Source of the DNA: an uncultured Oscillospiraceae bacterium
GTDB taxonomy: Bacteria; Bacillota; Clostridia; Oscillospirales; Oscillospiraceae
Direction of reading: 5' to 3'
Assembly (NCBI GenBank): GCA_947599875.1
Contig: CANQFV010000004.1
Location: 47,091-111,090 of the forward strand
Length of the DNA stretch: 64,000 nucleotides
Shown here piece by piece: positions 1 to 8,189 of the stretch (position 1 is the first letter of the stretch; every line of letters starts with the position of its first letter). Below the pieces are notes generated by a model that saw only the letters and a program-made list of their open reading frames with translations, had not been told where the DNA came from and made no database searches. A program made the position numbers and the translations under genes.

Positions 1-160
1 AGGCGCGGTAGATGCCGTGCTCCACAGGGGACGCCGGTGTTCCGGTGACGTCAGGCTCTCTCCCGGCGTCAATGTCCGGGGCTTTTTCGACAGAGTCAAA
101 TACCCCATCGGCGATTGCCGATGGGGTATCTCAGTTTGTCAAAAAACTCTTTTTTCAATG
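1..160. other. intergenic, no gene recognised; one perfect hairpin
   Basis: No reading frame here resembles a protein. The notable structure is a perfect 13-bp hairpin: arms at 100-112 and 117-129 around the loop GATT. It is followed by TTGTCAAAAAA and resembles module 1 of the repeat element described at 161-333. The gene to the left of the window is not visible. Confidence 0.5.
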
Positions 161-333
161 ATTTTTCCGGCGGCATGTACGTCGGAAAAATCCCCTTTTG
201 TCGCCCAAGTGTGCCCCAGCGGGGCGCGCGCAGGGCGACGGCAGGAAGATTTGGCGTAAATTCCGCAGAATTTACGGCGAATCTTCCGCACGTTCCCCCT
301 CTGTCGGAAAAGGCCAAAGGCCTTTTTCGACAG
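161..333 (-). repeat. modular hairpin element, copy A (modules 4-3-2-1)
   Basis: Four hairpins in a row, reverse orientation. Module 4 has arms at 161-169 and 183-191. Module 3 is built on arms at 200-206 and 233-239. Module 2 has arms at 244-263 and 268-287 around the loop CGCA, with two non-Watson-Crick positions. Module 1 is a compact A-tract/GC-stem/T-tract hairpin, arms at 301-315 and 319-333. It lies 70 bases past the stop of the pyrophosphatase gene, so module 1 may be that gene's terminator. Confidence 0.75.
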
Positions 334-403
334 GCTGATCTTCTATTCTCAACTTTGGATGACCATTTTCCCCTTCTGCGGGGCGGGTTTCCTGTAACGG
401 GAA

Positions 404-2020
404 TCATCCCCAGAGAACTGACAGCATGGGGACCACCTGTTTTTTCCGGCTCATGACGCCGGGGAGGAAGGCCTCGCAGTCGTGCAGCTCGGTATTGAAG
501 GCCTGGGTGAAGTAGTCCTCGCCCCCCAGGCACAGAATCTTGCTCCCCTCCAAAAGCACATCGGTGAGCATAAGGATCATCATGCTGTAGCCGTTTTTCT
601 CCTTGATCCGGGCCATCTCCTCCAAAAACTCCGCCTTGCGCTTTAAGTGGCGGTCGGAGTCCACGCAGGTGATCTGGCTGATACCGAAGGCGTGGCTGGC
701 GATGTGGAACTCCTTGAAATCCGTGAGGAGCAGCTCCCGGACGGGCTTGTCCTCCGGGGCGGAGGCGGAGAAGATGAACTGCCCCAGCTCCGCAAGGTCC
801 ACCCCGGCGATGGCCGCCAGTCTCTCGGCCATTTTCACGTCCCGGGGGGTGCAGGTGGGGGATTTGAACATCACCGTGTCGGAGACGATGGCGGCGGCCA
901 TAAGGCCCGCCAGCTTTCCGGAGGGCATCAGGCCCCGCTCCTGGTACATCCCGGCCACGATGGTGCAGGTGCTGCCCACCGGCTCGTTGCGCACATAGAC
1001 GGGGTTCTGGGTCTGGATATCCGCCAGCCTGTGGTGGTCGATGATGGCCAGGATCTCCGTCTCGTCCAGCCCCGGCACGGACTGGGCCAGCTCGTTGTGA
1101 TCCACCAGCACCACCTTTTTCCTTCGGGGGCGGATCAGATGGAACCGGGACAGGGTGCCCACCACCCGATCCTCCCCGTCCAGGACGGGGTAGCTGCGGT
1201 AGCGGCTCTGGAGGACAACTTCCTTCACGTCGTCAATATAGTCAGTGAGGTGGAACGCCTGGATCCCCTTGGAGGCGGCAATGCGCTCCGCCGGGATAGC
1301 CTGAAAGATCCGTCGCACGGCGTGGAGGCTGTCGTAGGGGGTGGAGATCACGGTGGTCCCGTCCGCCTCCGTCCCCATGTCCTCCGGCAGGCGGGCGCGG
1401 CAGAGGATGACGCACCGGACCCCCCGCTCCACGGCCAGGCGGATCAGCTCCGGCTGGTCGCCGCAGACAAGCACGGTGTCCGGGCTTTTGATCAGCTCCT
1501 CCCCTCCCCCCAGGGGCAGGGCCAGCACCACCTCGCCGGAGATGGTGTTCACCATCCGGCGGCTCTCCACCACGATCTGTCCCTCCAGGACGGACAGGAC
1601 GTTGAACAGGGGCACGTCCCGAAGCTCCGGCTCCTCCATTGTGGCGATGTCGTAGGCCGCAATGTCCCCGGCGGTCATCATCCCGGCCAGGTGGCCCTCG
1701 TCGTCGGCGATGGGGATGGCGGAGATGTGCCTGTCCGCCTCCATAGCCGACCAGACCCGGTTCACCGTCACGCCCTTGTTCAGGATGGGGGGCACGTCAA
1801 ACATAAGGTCCCGCACCTGGGTGCGCATGTCCTTCACATAGACCGGCGGCTCAAAGCCGAACCGCTCCAGGATCTTCTGGGTCTCGTCGCTGAGATGTCC
1901 CAGCCTGGCGGCCACATAGTTGCGCTCCCCGGTGGCGTTTTGCAGGGCGGCGTAGCCCAGGGCCGAGACGACGGAATCCGTATCCGGATTCCTGTGCCCG
2001 GTGACATAGATCTCCTCCAT
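404..2020 (-). CDS. ppaC: manganese-dependent inorganic pyrophosphatase with CBS and DRTGG domains
   Basis: Family II (DHH) pyrophosphatase that hydrolyses cytosolic PPi and pulls biosynthetic reactions forward. The 538-residue protein has the metal motif GHRNPDTDS at about 8-16, a CBS domain at about 68-125, a DRTGG region at about 140-245, a second CBS at about 247-300, VDHNE at 306-310 and DHH at 328-330, then a DHHA2-type C-terminus. Plain family II enzymes are about 310 residues. The inserted CBS-DRTGG-CBS block is known in clostridial enzymes and makes them respond to adenine nucleotides and diadenosine polyphosphates. I chose the ATG at 2020 because AAGGAG precedes it; an upstream in-frame ATG has no such site. 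The gene is divergent from recQ. Confidence 0.93.
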   Translation of the reverse strand: MEEIYVTGHRNPDTDSVVSALGYAALQNATGERNYVAARLGHLSDETQKILERFGFEPPVYVKDMRTQVRDLMFDVPPILNKGVTVNRVWSAMEADRHISAIPIADDEGHLAGMMTAGDIAAYDIATMEEPELRDVPLFNVLSVLEGQIVVESRRMVNTISGEVVLALPLGGGEELIKSPDTVLVCGDQPELIRLAVERGVRCVILCRARLPEDMGTEADGTTVISTPYDSLHAVRRIFQAIPAERIAASKGIQAFHLTDYIDDVKEVVLQSRYRSYPVLDGEDRVVGTLSRFHLIRPRRKKVVLVDHNELAQSVPGLDETEILAIIDHHRLADIQTQNPVYVRNEPVGSTCTIVAGMYQERGLMPSGKLAGLMAAAIVSDTVMFKSPTCTPRDVKMAERLAAIAGVDLAELGQFIFSASAPEDKPVRELLLTDFKEFHIASHAFGISQITCVDSDRHLKRKAEFLEEMARIKEKNGYSMMILMLTDVLLEGSKILCLGGEDYFTQAFNTELHDCEAFLPGVMSRKKQVVPMLSVLWG

Positions 2021-2044
2021 TAACCTCACTCCTTTGCTGTGTCC

Positions 2045-2050
2045 AGCATA
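2045..2050 (-). promoter_or_regulatory. possible -10 of the pyrophosphatase promoter
   Basis: TATGCT on the minus strand, 25 bases upstream of the ATG. No good -35 box is visible at 17 bases, so this is weak. Confidence 0.35.
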
Positions 2051-2081
2051 CACGATTTTTCCCAAAAAAGAAAGGGCCTTG

Positions 2082-2110
2082 TTGAAATTTTCCGGGGGAA
2101 AAGTTATAAT
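2082..2110 (+). promoter_or_regulatory. sigma-A-type promoter of recQ
   Basis: TTGAAA at 2082-2087, a 17-base spacer, then TATAAT at 2105-2110. It points at recQ and leaves a leader of roughly 80 bases. Confidence 0.8.
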
Positions 2111-2199
2111 GCTGTGTGCCGGAGGGCGCTCCGGCCGTCTGGCGGGGCAAAAGGCGCCTGCCGGGTCTTACATTTATCTTTTTGGGAGGGGGCCGCACG

Positions 2200-3696
2200 G
2201 TGGACAGGGCGCTTTCGCTGTTAAAGAGCATATTCGGCTACTCCTCCTTCCGGGAGGGACAGGGGGATCTGGTGGACGCCGTCCTCCGGGGGCGGGACGT
2301 GCTGGGCGTCATGCCCACCGGCGGGGGCAAAAGCCTTTGCTATCAGCTGCCGGCGCTGATGCTCCCCGGGCCGACTCTCGTCATCTCCCCTCTCATCTCC
2401 CTGATGCGCGACCAGGTCATGGCTCTTGGCTCCCTGGGGCTGCCGGCGGCCTATGTCAACAGCTCCCAGTCCCTTGACGAGTCCCACGCCGTTCTGACGG
2501 GCTTTCGCCAGGGGCGTTTCCGGCTGCTGTACGCCGCACCGGAGCGGCTGGAGACCAGGAGCTTTCTGGAGGCCGCCTCCCGGGCGGGCATCAGCTTTGT
2601 GGCCGTGGACGAGGCCCACTGCATCTCCCAGTGGGGACAGGATTTCCGCCCCAGCTATCTGCGGATCCCGGCTTTTCTTGACCGTCTCCCCTCCCGGCCC
2701 GTGACGGGGGCCTTCACCGCCACGGCCACGGCCCAGGTGAGGGCCGACATCGCAAGGCTCTTGGGCCTTCGCTCCCCCTTAGTGCGGGTGACGGGCTTTG
2801 ACAGGCCGAATCTGCGCTTCGACGTGACACACGTCAGGAGCAAATATCCGGCCCTGACGGCCCTTTTAAACCGGTTCTCCGGCCGCAGCGGCATTGTGTA
2901 CTGCACCACAAGGAAGACCGTGGAGACCGTCCACGCGTCCCTCTGCCGGGACGGCTGCCGCGCCGCCCGGTATCACGCCGGCCTTACCCTCCAGGAGCGG
3001 CGGCAGGCCCAGGAGGATTTTATCTACGACCGGGTACCGGTCATGGTGGCCACAAACGCCTTCGGGATGGGGATCGACAAGTCCAACGTGGGCTTTGTCA
3101 TCCACTACAACATGCCAAAGAGCCTGGAGGCGTACTATCAGGAGGCGGGGCGGGCCGGACGGGACGGCGCCCCGGCGGACTGCGTGCTGCTGTATAACCG
3201 CTCCGACGTGGAGATCGCCCGGTATCTCATTGCCGGCTCCGGGGAGGAGGGGACGGATCCGGACCGCCGGCGCGTCCTGGAGCAAAACTACCGGCGACTG
3301 GAGGAGATGCGGGCCTACTGCGAGACGAAGCGGTGCTACCGGGGGCAGATTTTGGACTACTTCGGCCAGGAGCATGGAGAAAAATGCGGCAACTGCGGAA
3401 ACTGCCTGTCCCCCGCCCCCGTCCGGGCGGCGGAGGATACGGCGGAGGACGGGGAGAGCCGGCTTTTGGAGCGGCTGAAGCTCCTGCGGCTGAATATCGC
3501 CCGGGAGGAGGGAGTCCCGCTGTATGTGGTGTTCACCAACGCCACGCTCCTGGAGCTTGCGCGGCTCCGGCCCACGACAGCCCAGGAGCTTCCGGACATC
3601 CCCGGCGTGGGCACGGTGAAGGCCCGGCGGTACGGGGAGCGGATCCTTCGGGAGATTTCCGGTTTTTCTCAGGAATTAAACGGAAAAAAATCATAA
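2200..3696 (+). CDS. recQ: ATP-dependent DNA helicase RecQ, short form without winged-helix domain
   Basis: 3'-5' superfamily 2 DNA helicase for repair and recombination. Visible motifs: Walker A TGGGKS near residues 40-45, DEAHCISQWGQDFRP starting at 137, and motif VI EAGRAGRDG. A four-cysteine zinc site runs from C374 to about C402 (CGNCGNC). A C-terminal HRDC domain at about 425-498 includes GVPLYVVFTNATLLELA. Only about 20 residues separate the zinc site from HRDC, so the RQC winged helix of about 100 residues found in typical 590-610-residue RecQ proteins is missing. The GTG start follows GGGAGGGGG by about 8 bases; the frame is open further upstream but has no ribosome site there. Length 498 residues. 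Confidence 0.93.
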   Translation: MDRALSLLKSIFGYSSFREGQGDLVDAVLRGRDVLGVMPTGGGKSLCYQLPALMLPGPTLVISPLISLMRDQVMALGSLGLPAAYVNSSQSLDESHAVLTGFRQGRFRLLYAAPERLETRSFLEAASRAGISFVAVDEAHCISQWGQDFRPSYLRIPAFLDRLPSRPVTGAFTATATAQVRADIARLLGLRSPLVRVTGFDRPNLRFDVTHVRSKYPALTALLNRFSGRSGIVYCTTRKTVETVHASLCRDGCRAARYHAGLTLQERRQAQEDFIYDRVPVMVATNAFGMGIDKSNVGFVIHYNMPKSLEAYYQEAGRAGRDGAPADCVLLYNRSDVEIARYLIAGSGEEGTDPDRRRVLEQNYRRLEEMRAYCETKRCYRGQILDYFGQEHGEKCGNCGNCLSPAPVRAAEDTAEDGESRLLERLKLLRLNIAREEGVPLYVVFTNATLLELARLRPTTAQELPDIPGVGTVKARRYGERILREISGFSQELNGKKS

Positions 3697-3704
3697 AATC
3701 GCCC

Positions 3705-3733
3705 TTGCAAACCGCCCCGAAGGGTGATATTCT
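3705..3733 (+). promoter_or_regulatory. promoter of the M3 peptidase-SLH gene
   Basis: TTGCAA at 3705-3710, a 17-base spacer and TATTCT at 3728-3733. It sits just past the recQ stop, so the surface protein has its own promoter. Confidence 0.6.
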
Positions 3734-3784
3734 TGTAGAGGATCGCAACACAGAATTCCGAAAAAAAGAATGGAGGAAATCAAC

Positions 3785-6139
3785 ATGAAAAGCAGAATCC
3801 TGTCCCTGCTCCTGGTGTTGGCGGTTGTCTTTACCTGCGTGCCGTCAGCGCTGGCGGAGGAGGGCGTCCGTGAGACAAACTTCCTCACGGATCAGACCCA
3901 CGCGGATGTGGACTACGCCGACATGGACGTGACGCCCGTCACCCAGGAGGAGTTCCTGGCGGCGGTGGACGCCGTGGAGGCGCTCCTTGGCGACGCGGCC
4001 AACGAGGCCAAGGTGGAGGAGGGCTTCAACAAGGTGGCCGACCTCTTCCAGACCGTCAAGGGCAACCTGTCGCTGCTGAACATCCGGATGTACCACAATG
4101 CCGTGGACGAGACCGTTGGCGAAGCCTATGGGGAGACTTACGCCCTCTATGTGTCCGTCTTTGACGAGTTTATCTTCCTGATCCAGGATATTCTCAAATC
4201 CGACTGCGACGGGTTCCTGCGCCGGCAGCTCACCGAGGACGACATCCTCAGCTACGAGAGCTACGGCGGCATGACGGCGGAACAGGAGGATCTGAACAAC
4301 CAGATCGCCGCCATCTCCAGCGAGTACAACCGCAAGTACGCCGAGGCCCAGGCCTTCTCCTACACCTACAACGGCAAGACCTGGACGGTGGACGAGCTGG
4401 AGAACGCCCTGAACAACGGCGACGTGGATGTGGAGGAGTACAACGAGGTGGCCTATCAGCTTGCCAAGCTGCGCAACGACTACCTCGGCCCCGTCTACCT
4501 CAAGGGGCTGGAGCTGAACACCCGGCTTGCCAAGACCTACGGCTACAACGACTACGGGACCTTCTCCTACATCGAGGAGTACGGGCGGGATTACGATTTT
4601 GACGACGTGGCGGAGTTTGCCGGCGCCGTGAAGGAGTACATCGTCCCCCTGTACGACGACATCTACAGCCTGTTCGTCCAGGACGCCCTCAGCGATTATG
4701 ACGCGTATTACCAGGTGTTCACCGCCGACTACACCGGCGAGGACACGCTGGAGGTCATCCGGCCCTACATCGCCAGGATGTCCAGCGAGCTGCTGGACGC
4801 CTGGGACTACATGACCGGCCACGGGCTTTACGATATCGCCCCCGGGGCCTACAAGGCCCAGGCCGGCTTCACCACCATGATCGCCGGGTACGGCGCGCCC
4901 TTCTTCTTCAACTGCCCCACCCAGTCGCTGTATGACTTCACCACCGTTATTCACGAGTTCGGCCACTACGACAACTTCTTCTATCACCCCAACGGCTGGA
5001 ACGACTCCAGCTCCCTGACGGACGTGGCGGAGGTCCACTCCCAGGGGATGGAGCTGCTGTTCTCCCGGTTCTACGACGAGATCTTCGGGGACAGCGGCAA
5101 GCTGGTGGAGGACTACCTGATGGGCAACCTGCTCAGCGCCATCATCGACGGCGCTATGTACGGCGAGCTGGAGGTCTACGCCGCCACCACGCCCAACGTG
5201 ACCCTCACGCAGCTTAACGAGAAGTACCGGGAGATCGCCCAGGAGTACGGGAATGTGGCCGAGGACGACCAGCGCACGGAGCTTTACGGCTGGATCGACA
5301 TCCCCCACCTGACCACTCAGCCCATGTACTACATAAGCTACGCCACCTCCGCCGCCGGGGCTTTCAGCTTCTGGCTGGAGGCGCAGGAGGACTTCAACTC
5401 CGCCGTTGACCACTATCTGCAGTTCGTCTCCCAGTCCGTGTACGAGCCGTTCCTCTCCCAGTTTGAGCTGGCCGGGCTGGAGAACCCCATCTCCCAGGAG
5501 TATGTGGAGGAGCTGGCCGGCGCCATCTACCAGGCTCTGGACGTGGAGAACCGCCTGGCCGCCCCGGAGCCGGAGAGCCCCTTCTCCGACGTGAGTACGA
5601 GCGCCTGGTACTTTGAGAGCGTGTACACCGTCTACCTGTACGGCATCATGCAGGGCAGCGGCGACGGGACCTTCGATCCCCACGGCGATGCCAGCCGCGG
5701 CATGGCCGCCACCGTCCTGTGGAACCTGTCGGAGTCCCCTGCCCCGGAGGGTGAGGGCTACTTCACGGATGTGAAGAGCCAGTGGTACAGCGAGGCCGTC
5801 AACTGGGCCTTTGAGAACGACATCGTCCACGGCGACGCCGGAAAGTTCAAGGGCGGAGCCAACATCTCCCGGGAGGAGATCGCCGTGATGCTCTACAACT
5901 ACACCGCCGCTGCCGGCGGGGATATGAGCGTCACCGCCACGGAGCTTGACTTCAAGGACGCCGCCTCTGTCCACAGCTGGGCGCGTCAGGAGATGACCTG
6001 GTGCGTGGAGAACCAGATCTTCAACGGCACCGACAGCAATCTGCTGAAGCCCCGGGATCAGATCACCCGCGCAGAGCTGGCCACCGTCATGTATAACTAC
6101 CTGGTGTACCTGATGACCATGTCCCAGGCCGCGGAATAA
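3785..6139 (+). CDS. secreted M3-family oligoendopeptidase with three C-terminal SLH domains
   Basis: Predicted surface-anchored zinc metallopeptidase of the M3 (oligoendopeptidase F-like) family. The 784-residue protein begins with a Sec signal peptide (MKSRILSLLLVLAVVFTCVP, cleaved near SALA-EE). The zinc motif HEFGH is at 390-394, and E416 in DVAEVHSQGMELL is a candidate third ligand. From about residue 600 three SLH repeats follow (PFSDVSTSAWY, YFTDVKSQWYSEAVNWA, FKDAASVHSWARQEM), which bind cell-wall polymers. M3 peptidases are usually cytosolic and about 560-600 residues, so the export signal and wall anchor are the notable additions. I use the second ATG because GGAGG precedes it; the first overlaps that ribosome site. 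Confidence 0.9.
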   Translation: MKSRILSLLLVLAVVFTCVPSALAEEGVRETNFLTDQTHADVDYADMDVTPVTQEEFLAAVDAVEALLGDAANEAKVEEGFNKVADLFQTVKGNLSLLNIRMYHNAVDETVGEAYGETYALYVSVFDEFIFLIQDILKSDCDGFLRRQLTEDDILSYESYGGMTAEQEDLNNQIAAISSEYNRKYAEAQAFSYTYNGKTWTVDELENALNNGDVDVEEYNEVAYQLAKLRNDYLGPVYLKGLELNTRLAKTYGYNDYGTFSYIEEYGRDYDFDDVAEFAGAVKEYIVPLYDDIYSLFVQDALSDYDAYYQVFTADYTGEDTLEVIRPYIARMSSELLDAWDYMTGHGLYDIAPGAYKAQAGFTTMIAGYGAPFFFNCPTQSLYDFTTVIHEFGHYDNFFYHPNGWNDSSSLTDVAEVHSQGMELLFSRFYDEIFGDSGKLVEDYLMGNLLSAIIDGAMYGELEVYAATTPNVTLTQLNEKYREIAQEYGNVAEDDQRTELYGWIDIPHLTTQPMYYISYATSAAGAFSFWLEAQEDFNSAVDHYLQFVSQSVYEPFLSQFELAGLENPISQEYVEELAGAIYQALDVENRLAAPEPESPFSDVSTSAWYFESVYTVYLYGIMQGSGDGTFDPHGDASRGMAATVLWNLSESPAPEGEGYFTDVKSQWYSEAVNWAFENDIVHGDAGKFKGGANISREEIAVMLYNYTAAAGGDMSVTATELDFKDAASVHSWARQEMTWCVENQIFNGTDSNLLKPRDQITRAELATVMYNYLVYLMTMSQAAE

Positions 6140-6234
6140 AAATCCTACCCCAAGAGGCCGCCGGCCTTTTGGAAAAAGGGATGCGAGCCTCCGGCGTGAA
6201 TCTCGCCAAATTCAGAGATTTTTCATAATCTGCT

Positions 6235-6265
6235 TCTCCCCCGGAATTCCGGGGGAGATTTTTTA
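6235..6265 (+). terminator. intrinsic terminator after the M3 peptidase gene
   Basis: Perfect 10-bp GC-rich stem, arms at 6235-6244 and 6249-6258, loop AATT, followed by a run of seven T. A weaker GGCC-GCC-GGCC hairpin with a TTTT tail lies nearer the stop codon at about 6150-6170. Confidence 0.9.
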
Positions 6266-6307
6266 TGTGGGCGGGGGTGGAATCGATATTTTTTTAACGA
6301 TTCCCTC

Positions 6308-6336
6308 TTGACGGCGGCGGGCCGTTCTGCTATACT
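6308..6336 (+). promoter_or_regulatory. sigma-A promoter of the Crp/Fnr-ABC operon
   Basis: TTGACG at 6308-6313, a 17-base spacer and TATACT at 6331-6336. It is near consensus and should drive the regulator and the three transporter genes behind it. Confidence 0.85.
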
Positions 6337-6344
6337 AATTATAG

Positions 6345-6360
6345 TGTCTCATGTGAGACA
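6345..6360. promoter_or_regulatory. candidate Crp/Fnr operator
   Basis: TGTCTC-ATGT-GAGACA is a perfect 6-bp inverted repeat with a 4-base centre. The 16-bp geometry matches Crp/Fnr sites. It lies just downstream of the -10 box at about the transcription start, a position expected for repression or autoregulation. The half-site differs from Fnr (TTGAT) and Crp (TGTGA). The assignment to the adjacent regulator is inference. Confidence 0.55.
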
Positions 6361-6378
6361 ATTTCTGGAGGTGAAAGC

Positions 6379-7026
6379 ATGTTGACCGACTGGGAAGTCC
6401 ATGTACTGGCCAATACGTTCCTCTTCCGTGGCATCCAGCCGGAGGCCATCCGGGATCTGCTGGAGACCGTCCCGTACACCAAGCAGGTCTTTCGCCGGGG
6501 GGCCGTCATCTACTCGCCGGAGAGCTTCAACCGGGATCTGGGGATCATCCTCGCGGGCCAGGTGGTCGTGACGAAAGGCTCCTTCACGGTGAGCGAGCTG
6601 GGCGCCGGGGATCTCTTCGGCGCGGCGGCGCTGTTCACGGATGAGGCGCAGTATGTCTCCACCCTGACCCCCCGCCAGCGCACACAGCTTTTATTCCTCA
6701 GCCAGCAGTCCGTCCAGGAGCTGATCGACCGGGAGCGGATCATCCGGGACAACTACATCCGGTATCTGGCCCAGCGGATCCGGTTCCTGTCGGCCAAGGT
6801 GGACACCCTGTCCTCCGGCACCGGCGGGCGGAAGCTCAGCGCCTTCCTCATGGACAACGTGGGGGAGGACGGCAGCCTGACCGTCAGCTCCATGACGCAG
6901 CTCGCCTCGCGTCTGGGGATGGGCCGCGCCACGCTGTACCGGGAGCTGGACAGGCTCCAATCCCGGAATATCATCTCCCGGGACGGGAAAACCATTTTAC
7001 TGTTAAAGCCGGAGCTTTTACAATAG
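6379..7026 (+). CDS. Crp/Fnr-family transcriptional regulator
   Basis: The 215-residue protein has an N-terminal cyclic-nucleotide-binding-like beta barrel (about 15-120, with GELGAGDLFG-like sequence around SELGAGDLFGAAALF) and a C-terminal winged helix-turn-helix (SSMTQLASRLGMGRATLYRELDRL, about 175-198). It contains no cysteine, so an Fnr-type iron-sulfur cluster can be excluded and the barrel must sense something else. The start follows CTGGAGGTGAAAGC. It heads an apparent operon with an SsuABC-like importer, which suggests it controls uptake of that substrate. A palindrome near its transcription start is a likely target. Confidence 0.88.
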   Translation: MLTDWEVHVLANTFLFRGIQPEAIRDLLETVPYTKQVFRRGAVIYSPESFNRDLGIILAGQVVVTKGSFTVSELGAGDLFGAAALFTDEAQYVSTLTPRQRTQLLFLSQQSVQELIDRERIIRDNYIRYLAQRIRFLSAKVDTLSSGTGGRKLSAFLMDNVGEDGSLTVSSMTQLASRLGMGRATLYRELDRLQSRNIISRDGKTILLLKPELLQ

Positions 7027-7049
7027 CTCCGGCTGGAAAGGAAAACACC

Positions 7050-8189
7050 ATGAAAAAATTTGTACTTCTCTTGCTGATTTTTGCCCTGACGCTGTCCCTG
7101 GCCTCCTGTGCCGGGAAGAACGGGGACAACGACTCCCCCGACGACGGCAATACCCCTGTTGACGGCAACACTCCCGACGACGGCAACACCCCCGACGACG
7201 GAAACACCCCCGACGACGGAAACACCCCCGACGACGGAAACACCCCCGACGACGGGCAGGAGAGCCAGCCGGTTCAGGTGAATTTCGCCGTTCTCACCGG
7301 CCCCACCGGCGTGGGCGCCGTGGATCTGTGGGAGAAGGCCGACGCCAAGGAGACCTTTGACACCTACACCGTCAGCGCCGTGGCCGACAACAGCCAGATC
7401 CAGGCCGGGCTGATCAACGGCGACTACGACATCGCCGCCGTGGCCACCAACGTGGCCGCCGCCCTGTACAACAAGACGGAGGGGCAGATCCAAATCATCG
7501 CCATCAACACCCTGGGCGTCCTCTATGTGCTGGAGAAGGGCGACAGCGTCCACTCCGTGGCGGATCTGAAGGGCAAGACCATCTACTCCGCCGGCCAGGG
7601 CGCCAATCCGGAGTATGTCCTCACCCACATCCTCACCGCCAACGGTCTCACCGTCAGCACCCCCACCAACGAGGTGGCGGACGCGGATGTGAACGTGATC
7701 TTTGACGACGCCTCCGTCATCCAGACCAAGATGGCCGCCGGGGAGATCGAGCTTGCCATGCTCCCCGTGCCCGCCGCCACGGCCGTACTCATTCAGAACC
7801 AGGATGTGCGCTCCGCCCTGGATATGACGAAGGAGTGGGACGCCCTCCAGTCCGGCGGACAGCTGACGATGGGCTGTGTGGCCGTGAGGGCGGAGTTTGC
7901 CAAGAACAATCCCGACGCCGTTGTGCGCTTTTTGGAGGAATATGAGAAGTCCATTGAGGCCGTGAAGGCCGATCCCGACCACGCCGCTCAGCTCTGCGAG
8001 CAGTACGGCATCGTCCCCAAGGCGGCCATTGCCAAGCGGGCCATCCCCGATTGCAGCCTGACCTTTGTGGCCGGGGCGGAGGAGATCAGGGCCACCCTGG
8101 AGCCGTACTATCAGGTACTCTTCGACGCCAATCCCGCCTCCGTGGGCGGCGCTGTGCCGGATGAGGCCTTCTACTGGGCCAAGCCGTGA
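7050..8189 (+). CDS. ABC transporter substrate-binding lipoprotein (NMT1/SsuA-like)
   Basis: Lipoprotein signal with the lipobox LASC (C20 lipidated), then a Pro-Asp-Gly-rich linker of six to seven DDGNTP-type repeats (about residues 30-70), then a periplasmic-binding-protein-type II domain (FAVLTGPTGVGAVDLWEKA onward, VADLKGKTIYSAGQGANPEY). This fold is used by NMT1/THI5 and SsuA/TauA-type proteins for small organic nutrients such as pyrimidines or sulfonates; the substrate here is not evident. Length 379 residues. It is 24 bases behind the regulator and overlaps the permease start by four bases (GTGA), so the two are probably translationally coupled. Confidence 0.88.
   Translation: MKKFVLLLLIFALTLSLASCAGKNGDNDSPDDGNTPVDGNTPDDGNTPDDGNTPDDGNTPDDGNTPDDGQESQPVQVNFAVLTGPTGVGAVDLWEKADAKETFDTYTVSAVADNSQIQAGLINGDYDIAAVATNVAAALYNKTEGQIQIIAINTLGVLYVLEKGDSVHSVADLKGKTIYSAGQGANPEYVLTHILTANGLTVSTPTNEVADADVNVIFDDASVIQTKMAAGEIELAMLPVPAATAVLIQNQDVRSALDMTKEWDALQSGGQLTMGCVAVRAEFAKNNPDAVVRFLEEYEKSIEAVKADPDHAAQLCEQYGIVPKAAIAKRAIPDCSLTFVAGAEEIRATLEPYYQVLFDANPASVGGAVPDEAFYWAKP
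7138..7256 (+). repeat. in-frame 18-bp tandem repeat in the lipoprotein linker
   Basis: About six to seven units of an 18-base repeat (core GACGACGGAAACACCCCC) encode DDGNTP. The first two or three units are diverged (CCTGTTGACGGC) while the last three or four are nearly identical, a sign of recent expansion. It should be prone to slippage without breaking the frame. Confidence 0.85.

Noticed and set aside
647..2023. 458-codon plus-strand frame opposite the pyrophosphatase gene
   Set aside because: It is a shadow of the minus-strand gene: His/Gly/Val-rich composition, no known motif, and the opposite strand encodes a clear DHH enzyme.
3845..5974. 709-codon minus-strand frame within the M3 peptidase-SLH gene
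   Set aside because: Antisense shadow caused by high GC; the plus strand has a signal peptide, HEFGH and SLH repeats.
7138..7256. Possible CRISPR array
   Set aside because: The 18-bp units are contiguous, in frame and without spacers; they encode a lipoprotein linker.
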